A stretch of DNA of 64,000 bases from CAWKDG01 sp963848355 (GTDB taxonomy: Bacteria; Actinomycetota; Acidimicrobiia; Acidimicrobiales; UBA8190): positions 620,001 through 684,000 of the forward strand of contig CAWKDG010000001.1 in NCBI GenBank assembly GCA_963848355.1. The letters run 5' to 3'. This document shows positions 1 to 8,597 of this stretch, piece by piece; the stretch's first letter is position 1, and each line of letters starts with the position of its first letter. The notes below the pieces were generated by a model. The model was not told the origin of the DNA and did not search any database. It saw only the letters and a list, made by a program, of their open reading frames with translations. Both the position numbers and the translations under genes were made by a program.

Positions 1-553
1 CGAGCGTGTCATAGCGAAGCGCCGCCGGATCGAGCTTGGGGTCGGCGCTGTAGACCCCGTCGACGCCCGAATGTGTCCCCTTCAGCAACATCTCTGCTTC
101 GATCTCGGCCGCCCGCAGGGCGGCCGATGTGTCGGTGGTGAAATAGGGGTTCCCCATGCCGGCGGCAAAGATGACGACGCGGCCCTTCTCGAGGTGACGG
201 ATGGCACGGCGACGGATATAGGGTTCGGCCACTTCGGCCATCTGCACCGCCGACAGGACGCGCGTGGGGGGGCCGAGTCGCTCGATCGCGTCCTGCAGGG
301 CCAGCGCATTGATGACGGTGGCGAGCATCCCCATGGTGTCCGACGTGGTGCGATCCATTCCCTGGCCGGTCCCGGTCGTGCCCCGCCAGATATTGCCGCC
401 CCCGACCACGATGGCCAGCTCGAGATCGAGTTCGGCCTGGGCCGTGGCGATCTCGCGCGCCAGACGCTCGACCACGGCGGCGTCGATCGTCTCGTCAGAC
501 GCCGACGAGGCCAGGGCCTCGCCGGACATCTTCAACACGAGTCGGCGCCGCAC
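1..553 (-). CDS. pyrH: UMP kinase PyrH, C-terminal end cut by window edge
   Basis: Phosphorylates UMP to UDP with ATP in the cytoplasm for pyrimidine nucleotide synthesis. The reverse strand reads an amino-acid-kinase fold. The N-terminal motif LVLKMSGEAL is followed by the glycine-rich VVGGGNIWRG, a central DRTTSDTMGMLATVIN stretch, and near the edge DGVYSADPK, the nucleotide-site loop typical of bacterial PyrH. The start is taken as GTG at 553 because GGGAG lies about 5 nt upstream; an in-frame GTG at 595 is possible but would add a non-conserved leader. It lies 59 nt after tsf in the usual rpsB-tsf-pyrH(-frr) order. About the last 50 residues lie outside the window. Confidence 0.93.
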   Translation of the reverse strand, partial: MRRRLVLKMSGEALASSASDETIDAAVVERLAREIATAQAELDLELAIVVGGGNIWRGTTGTGQGMDRTTSDTMGMLATVINALALQDAIERLGPPTRVLSAVQMAEVAEPYIRRRAIRHLEKGRVVIFAAGMGNPYFTTDTSAALRAAEIEAEMLLKGTHSGVDGVYSADPKLDPAALRYDTL

Positions 554-612
554 CTTTACTCCCTGCTCCGACACCGGCCCGCCCGATCCCGTCACCGCTG
601 CGGCCTGGAGTC

Positions 613-1407
613 CTAGCCGCCGACGACGACCTGCGCGAAGCGCACGATCTCGGCGCTTCCGATCAGGTCGGCGATCGTGCGCTTTTCGTCCCTGGCGTAA
701 GGCTGCTCGAGCAGGCACCTCTCCTTGAACCAACCGTTCATCCGGCCCTCGACGATCTTGGGCAGTGCGGCGTCGGGCTTTCCTTCGTTCCGGGAGATCG
801 CCTCCACCGTGGCCCGCTCCGCCGCCACCTCGTCCTCGGGGACATCCTCCCGACGGAGATAGACGGGACGGGCGAAGGCCACATGGACGGCGACGTCGTG
901 CGCCAGCTCGTCGGTGGCCCCTCGCATCTCGACCAAGACGGCGTTCACGCCTCGCCCCGCCTGCATGTGGAGGTAGGAGCCGAGCGTGGCGCCGTCACCC
1001 AATTCGAAGCGGACGACCGACCCCAGTGAGATGTTCTCCTTGAGCGTCGTCTTCAGCTCGTCGATGGCACTGGCGCCGTCCTCGGCCGCCACATCACCCT
1101 TCTCCGCCACCACCTGAGCCAGTTCCCTGTCCAAGGAGACGAATGCCTCCGACTTGGCGACAAAGTCCGTCTCACATCGCAGCTCGACGATGGACGCATT
1201 GCGTCCGGCGACACCGATGGCGACGGCACCCTGCGTCGCCTCTCGGTCGGCCCGCTTCGCCGCACCGGCCAGTCCCTGCTCACGCAGCCACTGTTTCGCC
1301 GCCTCCATGTCGCCGTCGTTCTCTTCGAGGGCTCGCTTACTGTCCAGCATCCCGGCACCGGTAGCCCGGCGCAGGGCCTGCACGTCCTTGGCCGTCACGG
1401 GAGGCAT
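613..1407 (-). CDS. tsf: Elongation factor Ts
   Basis: Guanine nucleotide exchange factor that recycles EF-Tu during translation. The protein has 264 residues, close to the usual actinobacterial length of about 270. An N-terminal UBA-like helical domain carries TGAGMLDSKRALEEN near residues 17-31, and the core holds the EF-Ts signature ELRCETDFVAKSEAF near residues 75-90. The ATG at 1407 lies only 3 nt after the rpsB stop, so the two genes are almost certainly co-transcribed, and pyrH follows. Nothing unusual is seen in the reading frame. Confidence 0.96.
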   Translation of the reverse strand: MPPVTAKDVQALRRATGAGMLDSKRALEENDGDMEAAKQWLREQGLAGAAKRADREATQGAVAIGVAGRNASIVELRCETDFVAKSEAFVSLDRELAQVVAEKGDVAAEDGASAIDELKTTLKENISLGSVVRFELGDGATLGSYLHMQAGRGVNAVLVEMRGATDELAHDVAVHVAFARPVYLRREDVPEDEVAAERATVEAISRNEGKPDAALPKIVEGRMNGWFKERCLLEQPYARDEKRTIADLIGSAEIVRFAQVVVGG

Positions 1408-1410
1408 CGT

Positions 1411-2472
1411 TCAGCCCGCCTCGGACGGACCGTCGGTCGCCGGTGCCTCGGACGCGGCGGGAGTCGACATGGTGGCCTCGGCCGGTTCCGGTACCGCAGC
1501 GGCGTCGGGCTCAGGGGCCTCGGGCGCTGCTGCCTCGGCCGTACCAGCCTCGGTGGTCGGCTCCTCAGAGCCCGGGGCGGGAGGAGCGGCCGTCGGTGGC
1601 AAACCGACCGCCGCCGGCTCGTCACCGGTTCCCGGAGTCGATGTGGGCGCTCCCGTCGCCGACGGGGCGTCGGAAGGGACGGGTGGGTTCGGGTCGAGTG
1701 TGCCTGTCGTACCGGCACCGGCCCGACGGAGCTGACCTCGCCCGGCAGTGGCGGGCGGGGCCGGTGGCGCCACGGCCCGCTGGTGCTCGGCCACCCAACG
1801 GCCTTCGATCACGGCTTCCGCCAGGACGCGGCACATGAGCGCCCCCGAGCGGATGGCGTCATCGTTCCCGGGGATCACGTACGTGATGACGTCGGGATCG
1901 CAGTTCGTGTCGACGACGGCGACGATCGGCATCCCGAGCTTGTTGGCTTCGGTGACGGCGATGTGCTCCTTCTTCGTGTCGATGACGAAGACGGTGTCGG
2001 GGAGGCGGTCGAGATCGCGGATACCACCCAGGTTGCGCCGGAGCTTCTCCAACTCACGGCGGTGCTTCAAGCCCTCTTTCTTCGGCATGGCGTCGAAGTC
2101 GCCCGCCCTCTCCATCGCTTCGTACTCCCGAAGCTTCCCCGTCCGCGACGAGATGGTGGCGAAGTTGGTGAGCATCCCGCCCAACCAGCGCTCGTTCACG
2201 AAGGGCATTCCGCAAGCACGGGCATACGTGGCTATGGGACCCTGTGTCTGCTTCTTGGTGCCCACGAAGAGAACGATCCCGCCCTTGGCCACCAGGTCTC
2301 GGACGTATCCGTACGCCTCTTCGAGGCCGGCGAGGGTCTTGTTCAGATCGATGATGTAGATCCCGTTGCGCTCGCCCAGGATGAAGCGACGCATCTTCGG
2401 GTTCCATCGGCGTGTCTGGTGGCCGAAATGCATCCCGGCCTCCAGCAACTGCCGGGTCGTGACAACGGCCAC
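1411..2472 (-). CDS. rpsB: 30S ribosomal protein S2 with long C-terminal tail
   Basis: Component of the small ribosomal subunit. The S2 core is clear: QLLEAGMHFGHQTRRWNPKM at the N terminus, then RWLGGMLTNF, DTKKEHIAVTEA and VDTNCDPDVITYVIPGNDDA. The start is set at GTG 2472, preceded by GGGAGGA with 7 nt spacing. An ATG at 2487, also with a purine-rich leader, is the alternative and adds five residues. After the core ends near residue 240 there is an extra tail of about 110 residues, rich in Ala, Pro, Glu, Thr and Gly and probably disordered. First gene of rpsB-tsf-pyrH, 207 nt downstream of whiG. Confidence 0.95.
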   Translation of the reverse strand: MAVVTTRQLLEAGMHFGHQTRRWNPKMRRFILGERNGIYIIDLNKTLAGLEEAYGYVRDLVAKGGIVLFVGTKKQTQGPIATYARACGMPFVNERWLGGMLTNFATISSRTGKLREYEAMERAGDFDAMPKKEGLKHRRELEKLRRNLGGIRDLDRLPDTVFVIDTKKEHIAVTEANKLGMPIVAVVDTNCDPDVITYVIPGNDDAIRSGALMCRVLAEAVIEGRWVAEHQRAVAPPAPPATAGRGQLRRAGAGTTGTLDPNPPVPSDAPSATGAPTSTPGTGDEPAAVGLPPTAAPPAPGSEEPTTEAGTAEAAAPEAPEPDAAAVPEPAEATMSTPAASEAPATDGPSEAG

Positions 2473-2679
2473 GGCTGGTCCTCCCATCGGTTGTCCTTCC
2501 CCGGCGCTGCGCCCCCGCAAGGGGACGACCGTTGGACGCGCCCGGGTGCTTCGGTGTGCATGATGTCCCCACCGGGTGGTGGGGAACAACTCATCGTACT
2601 CGACCCCGCGGGACCCCTTCACATGGGTCTGAGTCCAAGTCCGGCACGGGCCGCCCCGTCAGGACGGGCCGAGAACGGA

Positions 2680-3534
2680 TCAGCCGGACCTGGTCGCCAC
2701 GCTCTGCTGGGTTCCCCGACGTCCGCCTCCGGAACGATTCCGAGCCGGGGGGTCCGACCCGTCCGGCGTGGTCCGGTCGCTCAGGCGGGCCCGGAGCTGG
2801 AGGACGGCCTTGGTGTGGATCTGGCACACCCGGCTCTCGGTCACTCCCAGGATCTCCCCGATCTCGGCCAGGGTCAGACCTTCGTAGTAGTACAGAGACA
2901 GCACGGTCCGTTCCCGGTCACCGAGCTGCATGATGGCCTGGGAGAGGATCTCCTTGGACTCCTTGTCCTCGAACATCGCCACCGGCCCGGCCGCTGCGTC
3001 GGGGATGGTGTCACCGAGGGTGGTGCGCTCGCTACGGTCGCCGCCCACCAGGAAGACCTCGTCCAGGGCGGCCACACCGACGAACGAGATCTGCCGCAGG
3101 ATGTCCTGGAGATCCTGCTCCGAGATGTCGAGCTCGGCCGCCACTTCGGCGTCGGTCGGTGTCCGCAGGAGGGTCGCCTCCAACGACGCGTACGCCTGCT
3201 CCACCGACCGTGCCTTGGCCCGCACCGACCGCGGCACCCAGTCGATGGCCCGGAGCTCGTCGATGATGGCGCCTCTGATCCTGGGGATGGCATAGGTCTC
3301 GAACTTGACCTGCCGGACCGGGTCGTAGCGATCGATGGCGTCGATGAGCCCGATCACGCCGTAGCTGGCCAGGTCGGCGCCGTCGACGTGCTGCGGAAGT
3401 CCGACGGCCACTCGGGCCGCGACGTACTTCACCAACGGGGAGTAGAGGACGATCAGCTGATCGCGGATACGACGGTCTCCACTCTGCTTGTACTCGACCC
3501 ACAATCGAGCTGTCGAGCCGTCGTCGTCTGTCAC
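2680..3534 (-). CDS. whiG: RNA polymerase sigma factor, WhiG/FliA family
   Basis: A group 3 sigma-70 factor. WhiG controls the sporulation cascade in Streptomyces; FliA controls flagellar genes elsewhere. Region 2 is seen at about residues 20-100 (YVAARVAVGL, DGADLASYGVIGLIDAIDRY, then FETYAIPRIRGAIIDELRA). Region 3 follows WVPRSVRAKAR. Region 4 holds a helix-turn-helix, TLAEIGEILGVTESRVCQIH, near residues 222-241. The C-terminal 30 residues are Gly/Arg/Ser-rich and not conserved. The GTG start at 3534 has AGGGAG about 6 nt upstream, inside the end of the xerC region. Its place between xerC and rpsB resembles the Streptomyces whiG-rpsB-tsf-pyrH neighbourhood. No flagellar genes lie nearby, so a WhiG-like role is favoured by inference. 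Confidence 0.9.
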   Translation of the reverse strand: MTDDDGSTARLWVEYKQSGDRRIRDQLIVLYSPLVKYVAARVAVGLPQHVDGADLASYGVIGLIDAIDRYDPVRQVKFETYAIPRIRGAIIDELRAIDWVPRSVRAKARSVEQAYASLEATLLRTPTDAEVAAELDISEQDLQDILRQISFVGVAALDEVFLVGGDRSERTTLGDTIPDAAAGPVAMFEDKESKEILSQAIMQLGDRERTVLSLYYYEGLTLAEIGEILGVTESRVCQIHTKAVLQLRARLSDRTTPDGSDPPARNRSGGGRRGTQQSVATRSG

Positions 3535-3543
3535 CGACTCTCC

Positions 3544-4484
3544 CTACGCACGGGGATGCGTTGCTCCGTGGACCGTGAGCAGCCGCTCCTTGCTGACATG
3601 AGTGTAGACCTGGGTGGTCTGGAGGCTGGCGTGCCCGAGGAGTTCCTGCACGACCCGCAGGTCGGCACCGCCATCGAGCAGGTGGGTGGCGAAGCTGTGG
3701 CGCAGGGCATGGGGGTGGGTCGGCACGGGCGAGCGGCGGTCCAGGAGCCTCCGGACGTCACGGGGACCCAGTCGCCGACCGGCCCGGTTGAGGAAGACGG
3801 CCTCGTCAGGGGATTCGGGACCGACGTAGTGGACCCTGCCGCCCTCCATCCACCGCGTCACAGCCTGCGCGCAGAGATCGTGCATCGGGACGCGGCGCTC
3901 TCGACCACCCTTACCCCAGACGGTAACGATCCGGCCGGCGACGTCGAGGTCGCCACGGTCGAGGCGACACAGCTCCGCCACCCGCAGACCGCACCCGTAG
4001 AGCAGCTCCAGGACGGCATCGTCGCGGGCCCGGGTCGCCTCCTGGCCTTCCCGGTCCGGCGTCGACGGTCCCCCGTCGGGCCGTGGCATGGACCGCCTGT
4101 CGGTCCCGCCTCTGGGCGACGCCGGTCCGTCGAGCAATGCCGAGATCTCGCCGCGGTCGAGAACGCGGGGCAGTCGGGCGCCGCCGCTCGGAGCCGTCAG
4201 CCGCCGGGCCGGATCGACCGCTATGTCACCGCGCCCGGCCGACCAGGCGAAGTAACAACGCAGGGAGGAGGCCTTGCGCGCCATCGTGGTCCGCGCGCGT
4301 GACGTCTCGTCGAGAGGTACGCCAAGTACCGACGAAGCAGGAGACGGTCCACGCCGGCGGGTCCGGTGATGCCCCCGCGGCCGGCCCACTCGCCGAAGGC
4401 CCGCACATCGCCCGTGTACGCACGCACGGTTTCGGGCGACAACCCGCCCAATGACCGCGAGAACGCATCGACGTTCCAGGCCAT
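3544..4484 (-). CDS. xerC: Tyrosine recombinase XerC, split by a frameshift
   Basis: XerC/XerD-type recombinases resolve chromosome dimers at dif sites. The first frame, from ATG 4484, reads the N-terminal core-binding domain (FSRSLGGLSPETVRAYTGDV, then LLRRYLAYLSTR). The conserved continuation TTMARKASSLRCYFAW lies in another frame. Adding one base within about 4290-4302, a CG-rich dinucleotide run, restores a single protein of about 313 residues. The catalytic domain is intact: GCGLRVAELCRL with the first Arg, HALRHSFATHLL with the HxxR box, LLGHASLQTTQVYTHV with the second His and the Tyr nucleophile. About 30 extra Gly/Pro/Arg-rich residues separate the two domains' usual junction. It ends 9 nt before whiG. 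Either a true frameshift or a one-base sequence error; the rest shows no decay. Confidence 0.85.
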
Positions 4485-4627
4485 GGCCCCACGCTACCTG
4501 TGGCGAAGGCGCCTGGGAGCTATCCTCGGCCCCGGTGGAGGGTGTGACCCGATCTGGCGTGCCAGTGACCCCTGTAGGGCAAGGCCTCCCCCGCATCGAG
4601 ACGTGGACACGCTGACGGGGAGGGACC

Positions 4628-6334
4628 GTGCCTGACCGCATCGACCGCAGATCGTTTCTGACCCGAGGGGCGGTCGGCGCCGCCGGAGTCGCCGCCGCCG
4701 GCATGGGGGGCGGCGGTCTCCTGGCCGCCTGCAGCAGCTCGGGAGGTGGTTCGAGTGCGCCCAAGGTGACGGGCTCGCGCGACGGCATCACCAGTGCCAC
4801 CCCGAAGAAGGGTGGCAGCCTCGTCTTCGGCACGGAGGACGAAGACCAGAGTTTCGACCCCGCCGTCGGTCGCTTCGACGAAACCGGCGTCCTCTACGCC
4901 CGGACCGTCTTCGACCCCCTCACGATCGTGGCCGAGGACGGGAGCATCCAGCCCTACCTGGCCCAGTCGGTGACACCCAACGAGGACTATTCGGTGTGGA
5001 CCATCGGTGTCCGTCCCGGGGTCCTCTTCCACGACGGCACCACGTGCGACGCCGCCGCCATCGCCGGCAGCATCGAGCACTTCCTCACGGGGGAACTGGG
5101 CATCACCCTGAGCCCGTCGCTGGCCAAGACCAACGCCATCAGCGTCACCGCACCCGACACCGTGACGATCACCTTGAATCAGCCCTGGGTCCCGTTTCCC
5201 GCTTATCTGACCGGGGGCATCGGCGGTCAGGGCGGCTACATCATCGCACCCGCGATGATCGCCAACACGAAGACTGGTGGCATGAACCCCATCGGTACGG
5301 GGCCGTTCGTATTCGACAACTGGGTACCGAACGACCACTTCACCTCTAAGCGCAACCCGCACTACTGGCGGTCCGGGCTCCCTTACCTGGACCAGGTCAC
5401 GTACCGGCCGATCACCGATGCCGATTCGCGTGCCAGCGCGCTCGAGGCCGGCAACATCGACATCATGCATGTCGATGTCCCCGAGGTGATCCTCCAATTC
5501 CGCGACAACGACTCGTACAACTACGTCGACGACTCCCAGCGCGTGGTGGGAGAGCCGGACATGAACTTCCTCATGTGCAATCTGTCCGCCGATCCCGTGA
5601 GCAACATCAAGGTGCGTCAGGCCATGGCCATGGCCCTGAGTTCCAAGGAATACTCGAAGATCGTCGACAAGAGCGTGAACGCCCCCACCAACCAGCCCTT
5701 CATTGCCGGAACCCCGTACTACACCCCCGACGCCGGCTACCCCGCCTACGACCCGGCCGGCGCCGCCGCCCTGATCAAGGAAGTGGCGGCAGAGATCGGG
5801 AAGCCCGTGGCCTTCGGGCTGATCTCGACGCCGGACGCCTCGTCGGTGCAGGCGGCGGAGTTCATGCAGAGCCGGTTCCAGGCCGTGGGCATGCAGGTCA
5901 CCTTGAGCCAGGTCATCGAGGGCCAAGAGATCAACGACGCCCTGGCCGGCCAGTACCAGACCGTGTCGTGGCGACAGTTCGCGGCGGTGGACCCGGATCT
6001 CAACTACCTGTGGTGGAGTCCGACCGAGATCTTCGGCTCGGGCAAGAGCGAGCTCAACCCGAACTTCGCCCAGAACAAGGACCCCGTCATCCAGACGCTG
6101 CTCGAGACGGGACGCCAATCGACCAATCCGGCCGTGCGGGCCAAGGCGTACCAGCAGATCGCCCAACGCCTCAACAAGGACCTTCCCTACATCTGGAACG
6201 ACCGCGCTACGTGGGCCATCGTGTCCGCATCGAACGTCCAGAACTTCAACAACCCGACGACGCCAGCTGGTGGCAAGGCCTACGGCATGATCGTGGGAAC
6301 GATCTGGACACCCCAGATCTGGATCGACACCTGA
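4628..6334 (+). CDS. Extracellular substrate-binding lipoprotein, family 5 (peptide/oligopeptide type)
   Basis: Likely the binding component of an ABC importer for peptides or similar solutes, anchored outside the membrane. The N terminus combines a twin-arginine motif (RRSFLT, residues 7-12) with a lipobox LLAAC whose Cys is residue 35, so it should be exported folded by Tat and then lipidated. A Ser/Gly linker is followed by the SBP family 5 body: FGTEDEDQSFDPAVGR, then GPFVFDNWVPN and VRQAMAMALSSKEY. Length 568 is normal for the family. The GTG start has GGGGAGGG just upstream. No permease or ATPase genes adjoin it. It is followed after 64 nt by a two-component pair on the same strand, so it may be sensed or regulated by that pair (inference). 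Confidence 0.88.
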   Translation: MPDRIDRRSFLTRGAVGAAGVAAAGMGGGGLLAACSSSGGGSSAPKVTGSRDGITSATPKKGGSLVFGTEDEDQSFDPAVGRFDETGVLYARTVFDPLTIVAEDGSIQPYLAQSVTPNEDYSVWTIGVRPGVLFHDGTTCDAAAIAGSIEHFLTGELGITLSPSLAKTNAISVTAPDTVTITLNQPWVPFPAYLTGGIGGQGGYIIAPAMIANTKTGGMNPIGTGPFVFDNWVPNDHFTSKRNPHYWRSGLPYLDQVTYRPITDADSRASALEAGNIDIMHVDVPEVILQFRDNDSYNYVDDSQRVVGEPDMNFLMCNLSADPVSNIKVRQAMAMALSSKEYSKIVDKSVNAPTNQPFIAGTPYYTPDAGYPAYDPAGAAALIKEVAAEIGKPVAFGLISTPDASSVQAAEFMQSRFQAVGMQVTLSQVIEGQEINDALAGQYQTVSWRQFAAVDPDLNYLWWSPTEIFGSGKSELNPNFAQNKDPVIQTLLETGRQSTNPAVRAKAYQQIAQRLNKDLPYIWNDRATWAIVSASNVQNFNNPTTPAGGKAYGMIVGTIWTPQIWIDT

Positions 6335-6398
6335 TTCCGACACCGACACCGGCGCAGCTGGCGGCGCGCCCCGAAGGCGGCATGGACGGGGCCGGACC

Positions 6399-7076
6399 AT
6401 GACTAATCGTCTGCTTGTGGTCGAGGACGACGAGCGCATCCGGGCCTCGATGCGGCTCGCTCTCGAGGACGAGGGCTACGAGGTCGACGAGGCCGGTTCG
6501 GGCGAGACGGCACTGGAGCGCTTCGCCGAGCAGCCGGCCGACGTCGTACTCATCGACCTGATGCTCCCGGGCATGGACGGTTTCGAGTGCTGTCGTCAGC
6601 TCAGGAGAACGAGCGCCGTGCCCGTCATCATGGTCACGGCGCGGACCGACACCCACGACGTGGTGGCGGGGCTCGAAGCCGGCGCCGACGACTACGTGAC
6701 CAAGCCGTTCGTGGCCAAGGAGTTGGCCGCCCGGATCCGGGCGTTACTGCGCCGGGCGCGATCGGTCGACGAGCCGAGCGTGCTCACCTTCGGGGACGTG
6801 GAGGTCAGACCAGACGAGGGGACGGTCGAGCGCGCCGGCGAGGAGGTTCACTGCACTCGGACGGAGTTCCGTCTTCTGTGCGAGCTGGCCACCAACCCGG
6901 GCAAGGTCCTCAGTCGCGAGCAGCTCCTCGACCGCGTCTGGGGGTACGACTACTTCGGCGACGGACGTCTGGTCGACGTCCATATCCGACGGTTGCGCAC
7001 GAAGATCGAACCAGATCCTGCCAATCCCCGCCACATCCTGACGGTGCGGGGTATGGGCTACAAGCTGACGGCCTGA
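6399..7076 (+). CDS. OmpR-family DNA-binding response regulator (MtrA-like)
   Basis: Receiver plus winged-helix response regulator, 225 residues. The receiver shows the acidic pair Glu9/Asp10, the phosphoacceptor Asp53 in VVLIDLMLPGMDG, the MVTA threonine and the VTKPF lysine. The C-terminal transcription-regulator domain (about residues 128-225) ends in VDVHIRRLRTKIEPDP and the wing sequence TVRGMGYKL. It is followed 6 nt later by a histidine kinase and then by a GerMN lipoprotein. That order recalls actinobacterial mtrA-mtrB-lpqB, which governs cell-wall homeostasis. The MtrA assignment rests on this order and on general similarity only. Confidence 0.92.
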   Translation: MTNRLLVVEDDERIRASMRLALEDEGYEVDEAGSGETALERFAEQPADVVLIDLMLPGMDGFECCRQLRRTSAVPVIMVTARTDTHDVVAGLEAGADDYVTKPFVAKELAARIRALLRRARSVDEPSVLTFGDVEVRPDEGTVERAGEEVHCTRTEFRLLCELATNPGKVLSREQLLDRVWGYDYFGDGRLVDVHIRRLRTKIEPDPANPRHILTVRGMGYKLTA

Positions 7077-7082
7077 GGCACT

Positions 7083-8597
7083 GTGTTGCGCGGTCACCGT
7101 CTGCGCGCGGAATCCGGCATCGGTGCCAGGGGTCGTCGCCGGCGTTGGTCGCGCCTCGGGCTCCGGGCCCGGGTGACCGTGACCTTCGGACTGGGGGCGT
7201 TGGTCCTGTCGACCACCATGGCGGGCCTCACCTATTTCACCGCCCGCCAATTCATCCTCCACGAGCGCGAGACGGCCATCTTGCGCCAGGCGTATGTGAA
7301 CGCGTCGCTGGCGCGCTCGTCGCTGCGGTCGCCGACACAGAACGTCGACCAGCTCCTCGCCTCCCTCGACACGTTGCCCGGATCACTGTCGGTCCTCGAG
7401 CAGCACGGACAGTGGTTCGCCACCTCCATCTCCGTCGGCGAGAACGCCATCCCCGCCGGCCTGCGTTCGCTCGTCCTCAGGGGCACTCCGGCCACTCAGC
7501 ACTTCGTCCTGGATGGTTCGCCTCAGTTGGTGGTGGGCATTCCCGTCCCGAGCGGGGGCTTCGCCTACTTCGAGGTGTTCTCGCTCGACGAGCTGGCCCG
7601 GACGCTCCGGATCCTGGCCCTGGCCCTGGCCGGCGCCGCCCTCGTTACCACCGCGGCAGGAGCGGTCATCGGCCGCTGGGCTTCTGGTCGGGCCCTGCGC
7701 CCTCTCGACCAGGTCTCGAAAGTGGCCGAGACCATCGCCGGTGGTCGTCTCCACGTCCGTCTGGTGGCGGCCGACGATCCCGATCTTTCGGCGCTGGCGG
7801 CTTCGTTCAACCGGATGGCCGACGCTCTTCTCGAGCGGATCGAGCGCGAGGCACGCTTCACGTCGGACGTCAGCCACGAGCTTCGCTCCCCCCTTACCAC
7901 CCTGGTCACGTCATTGGGCGTGCTCGAGTCACACCGCGACGACCTCCCCAGTCGCAGCCGCCGGGCCGTCGACCTGCTGGCGGCGGAGCTGCGGCGCTTC
8001 CAGCGCATGGTCGACGATCTTCTCGAGATCAGCCGGGTCGACACCGGATCAGCGGAGCTCTCACTGGACGATGTCGACGTGGGTGAGCTCGTGCGCGAAG
8101 CGGCCCAGGCCGCCGGTGTAGCCGGCACCATGGTGGACATCGACCCCGTCGTGGCCGACCTTCGCCTCCGGGTGGACAAGCGGCGCATCGAGCGCGTGGT
8201 GGCCAATCTCGTCGACAACGCCGCTCAGTACGCCGGCGGGGTCACCCGACTGGCGGTGGAACCGGCGCCCGGTGGCGTGCGCCTGGTGGTGATCGACCAG
8301 GGTCCCGGTGTCGCTCCCACCGAGCGCGAACGCATCTTCGAGCGCTTCTACCGGGGGCACACCTCCGGCCGCCGGGGGGCCACGGACGGCACCGGCCTGG
8401 GTCTCTCGCTCGTCGCCGAGCATGTCCGGCTGCACGGGGGGCGGGTCTGGGTCGAGAGCGGTGCCGGCGACGAGAACCGGTTCGTGGTCGAGTTGCCGGC
8501 GTCGGACCACGACGCAGTGGCCACCCCGCTCGTACTCGGCACCGACAGGGACCGGCCGCGGTGGGAGCCGGCGGACCCCCACTCCGACGCGTCATGA
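7083..8597 (+). CDS. Sensor histidine kinase (MtrB-like)
   Basis: Membrane sensor kinase, 504 residues, presumed partner of the response regulator just upstream. After a basic N terminus there is a transmembrane segment at about residues 30-55, an extracytoplasmic region of about 120 residues, and a second transmembrane segment at about 178-200. A HAMP linker follows. The dimerisation/phosphoacceptor helix contains FTSDVSHELRSPLTTLV (His near residue 265). The ATPase domain shows the N box VVANLVDNAAQYAGG, the G1 box DQGPGVAP and the G2 box GTGLGLSLV. GTG start. Its stop overlaps the start of the next gene (ATGA), so the three-gene set is translationally coupled. Confidence 0.92.
   Translation: MLRGHRLRAESGIGARGRRRRWSRLGLRARVTVTFGLGALVLSTTMAGLTYFTARQFILHERETAILRQAYVNASLARSSLRSPTQNVDQLLASLDTLPGSLSVLEQHGQWFATSISVGENAIPAGLRSLVLRGTPATQHFVLDGSPQLVVGIPVPSGGFAYFEVFSLDELARTLRILALALAGAALVTTAAGAVIGRWASGRALRPLDQVSKVAETIAGGRLHVRLVAADDPDLSALAASFNRMADALLERIEREARFTSDVSHELRSPLTTLVTSLGVLESHRDDLPSRSRRAVDLLAAELRRFQRMVDDLLEISRVDTGSAELSLDDVDVGELVREAAQAAGVAGTMVDIDPVVADLRLRVDKRRIERVVANLVDNAAQYAGGVTRLAVEPAPGGVRLVVIDQGPGVAPTERERIFERFYRGHTSGRRGATDGTGLGLSLVAEHVRLHGGRVWVESGAGDENRFVVELPASDHDAVATPLVLGTDRDRPRWEPADPHSDAS

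Noticed and set aside
1783..4302. 839-residue plus-strand open frame
   Set aside because: It lies antisense to rpsB, whiG and xerC; its length is a result of high GC on the opposite strand of real genes, and it has no recognisable domain.
3544..4484. Phage or integron integrase
   Set aside because: Length, motifs and its place beside whiG-rpsB fit housekeeping XerC; there is no attachment site or phage gene nearby.
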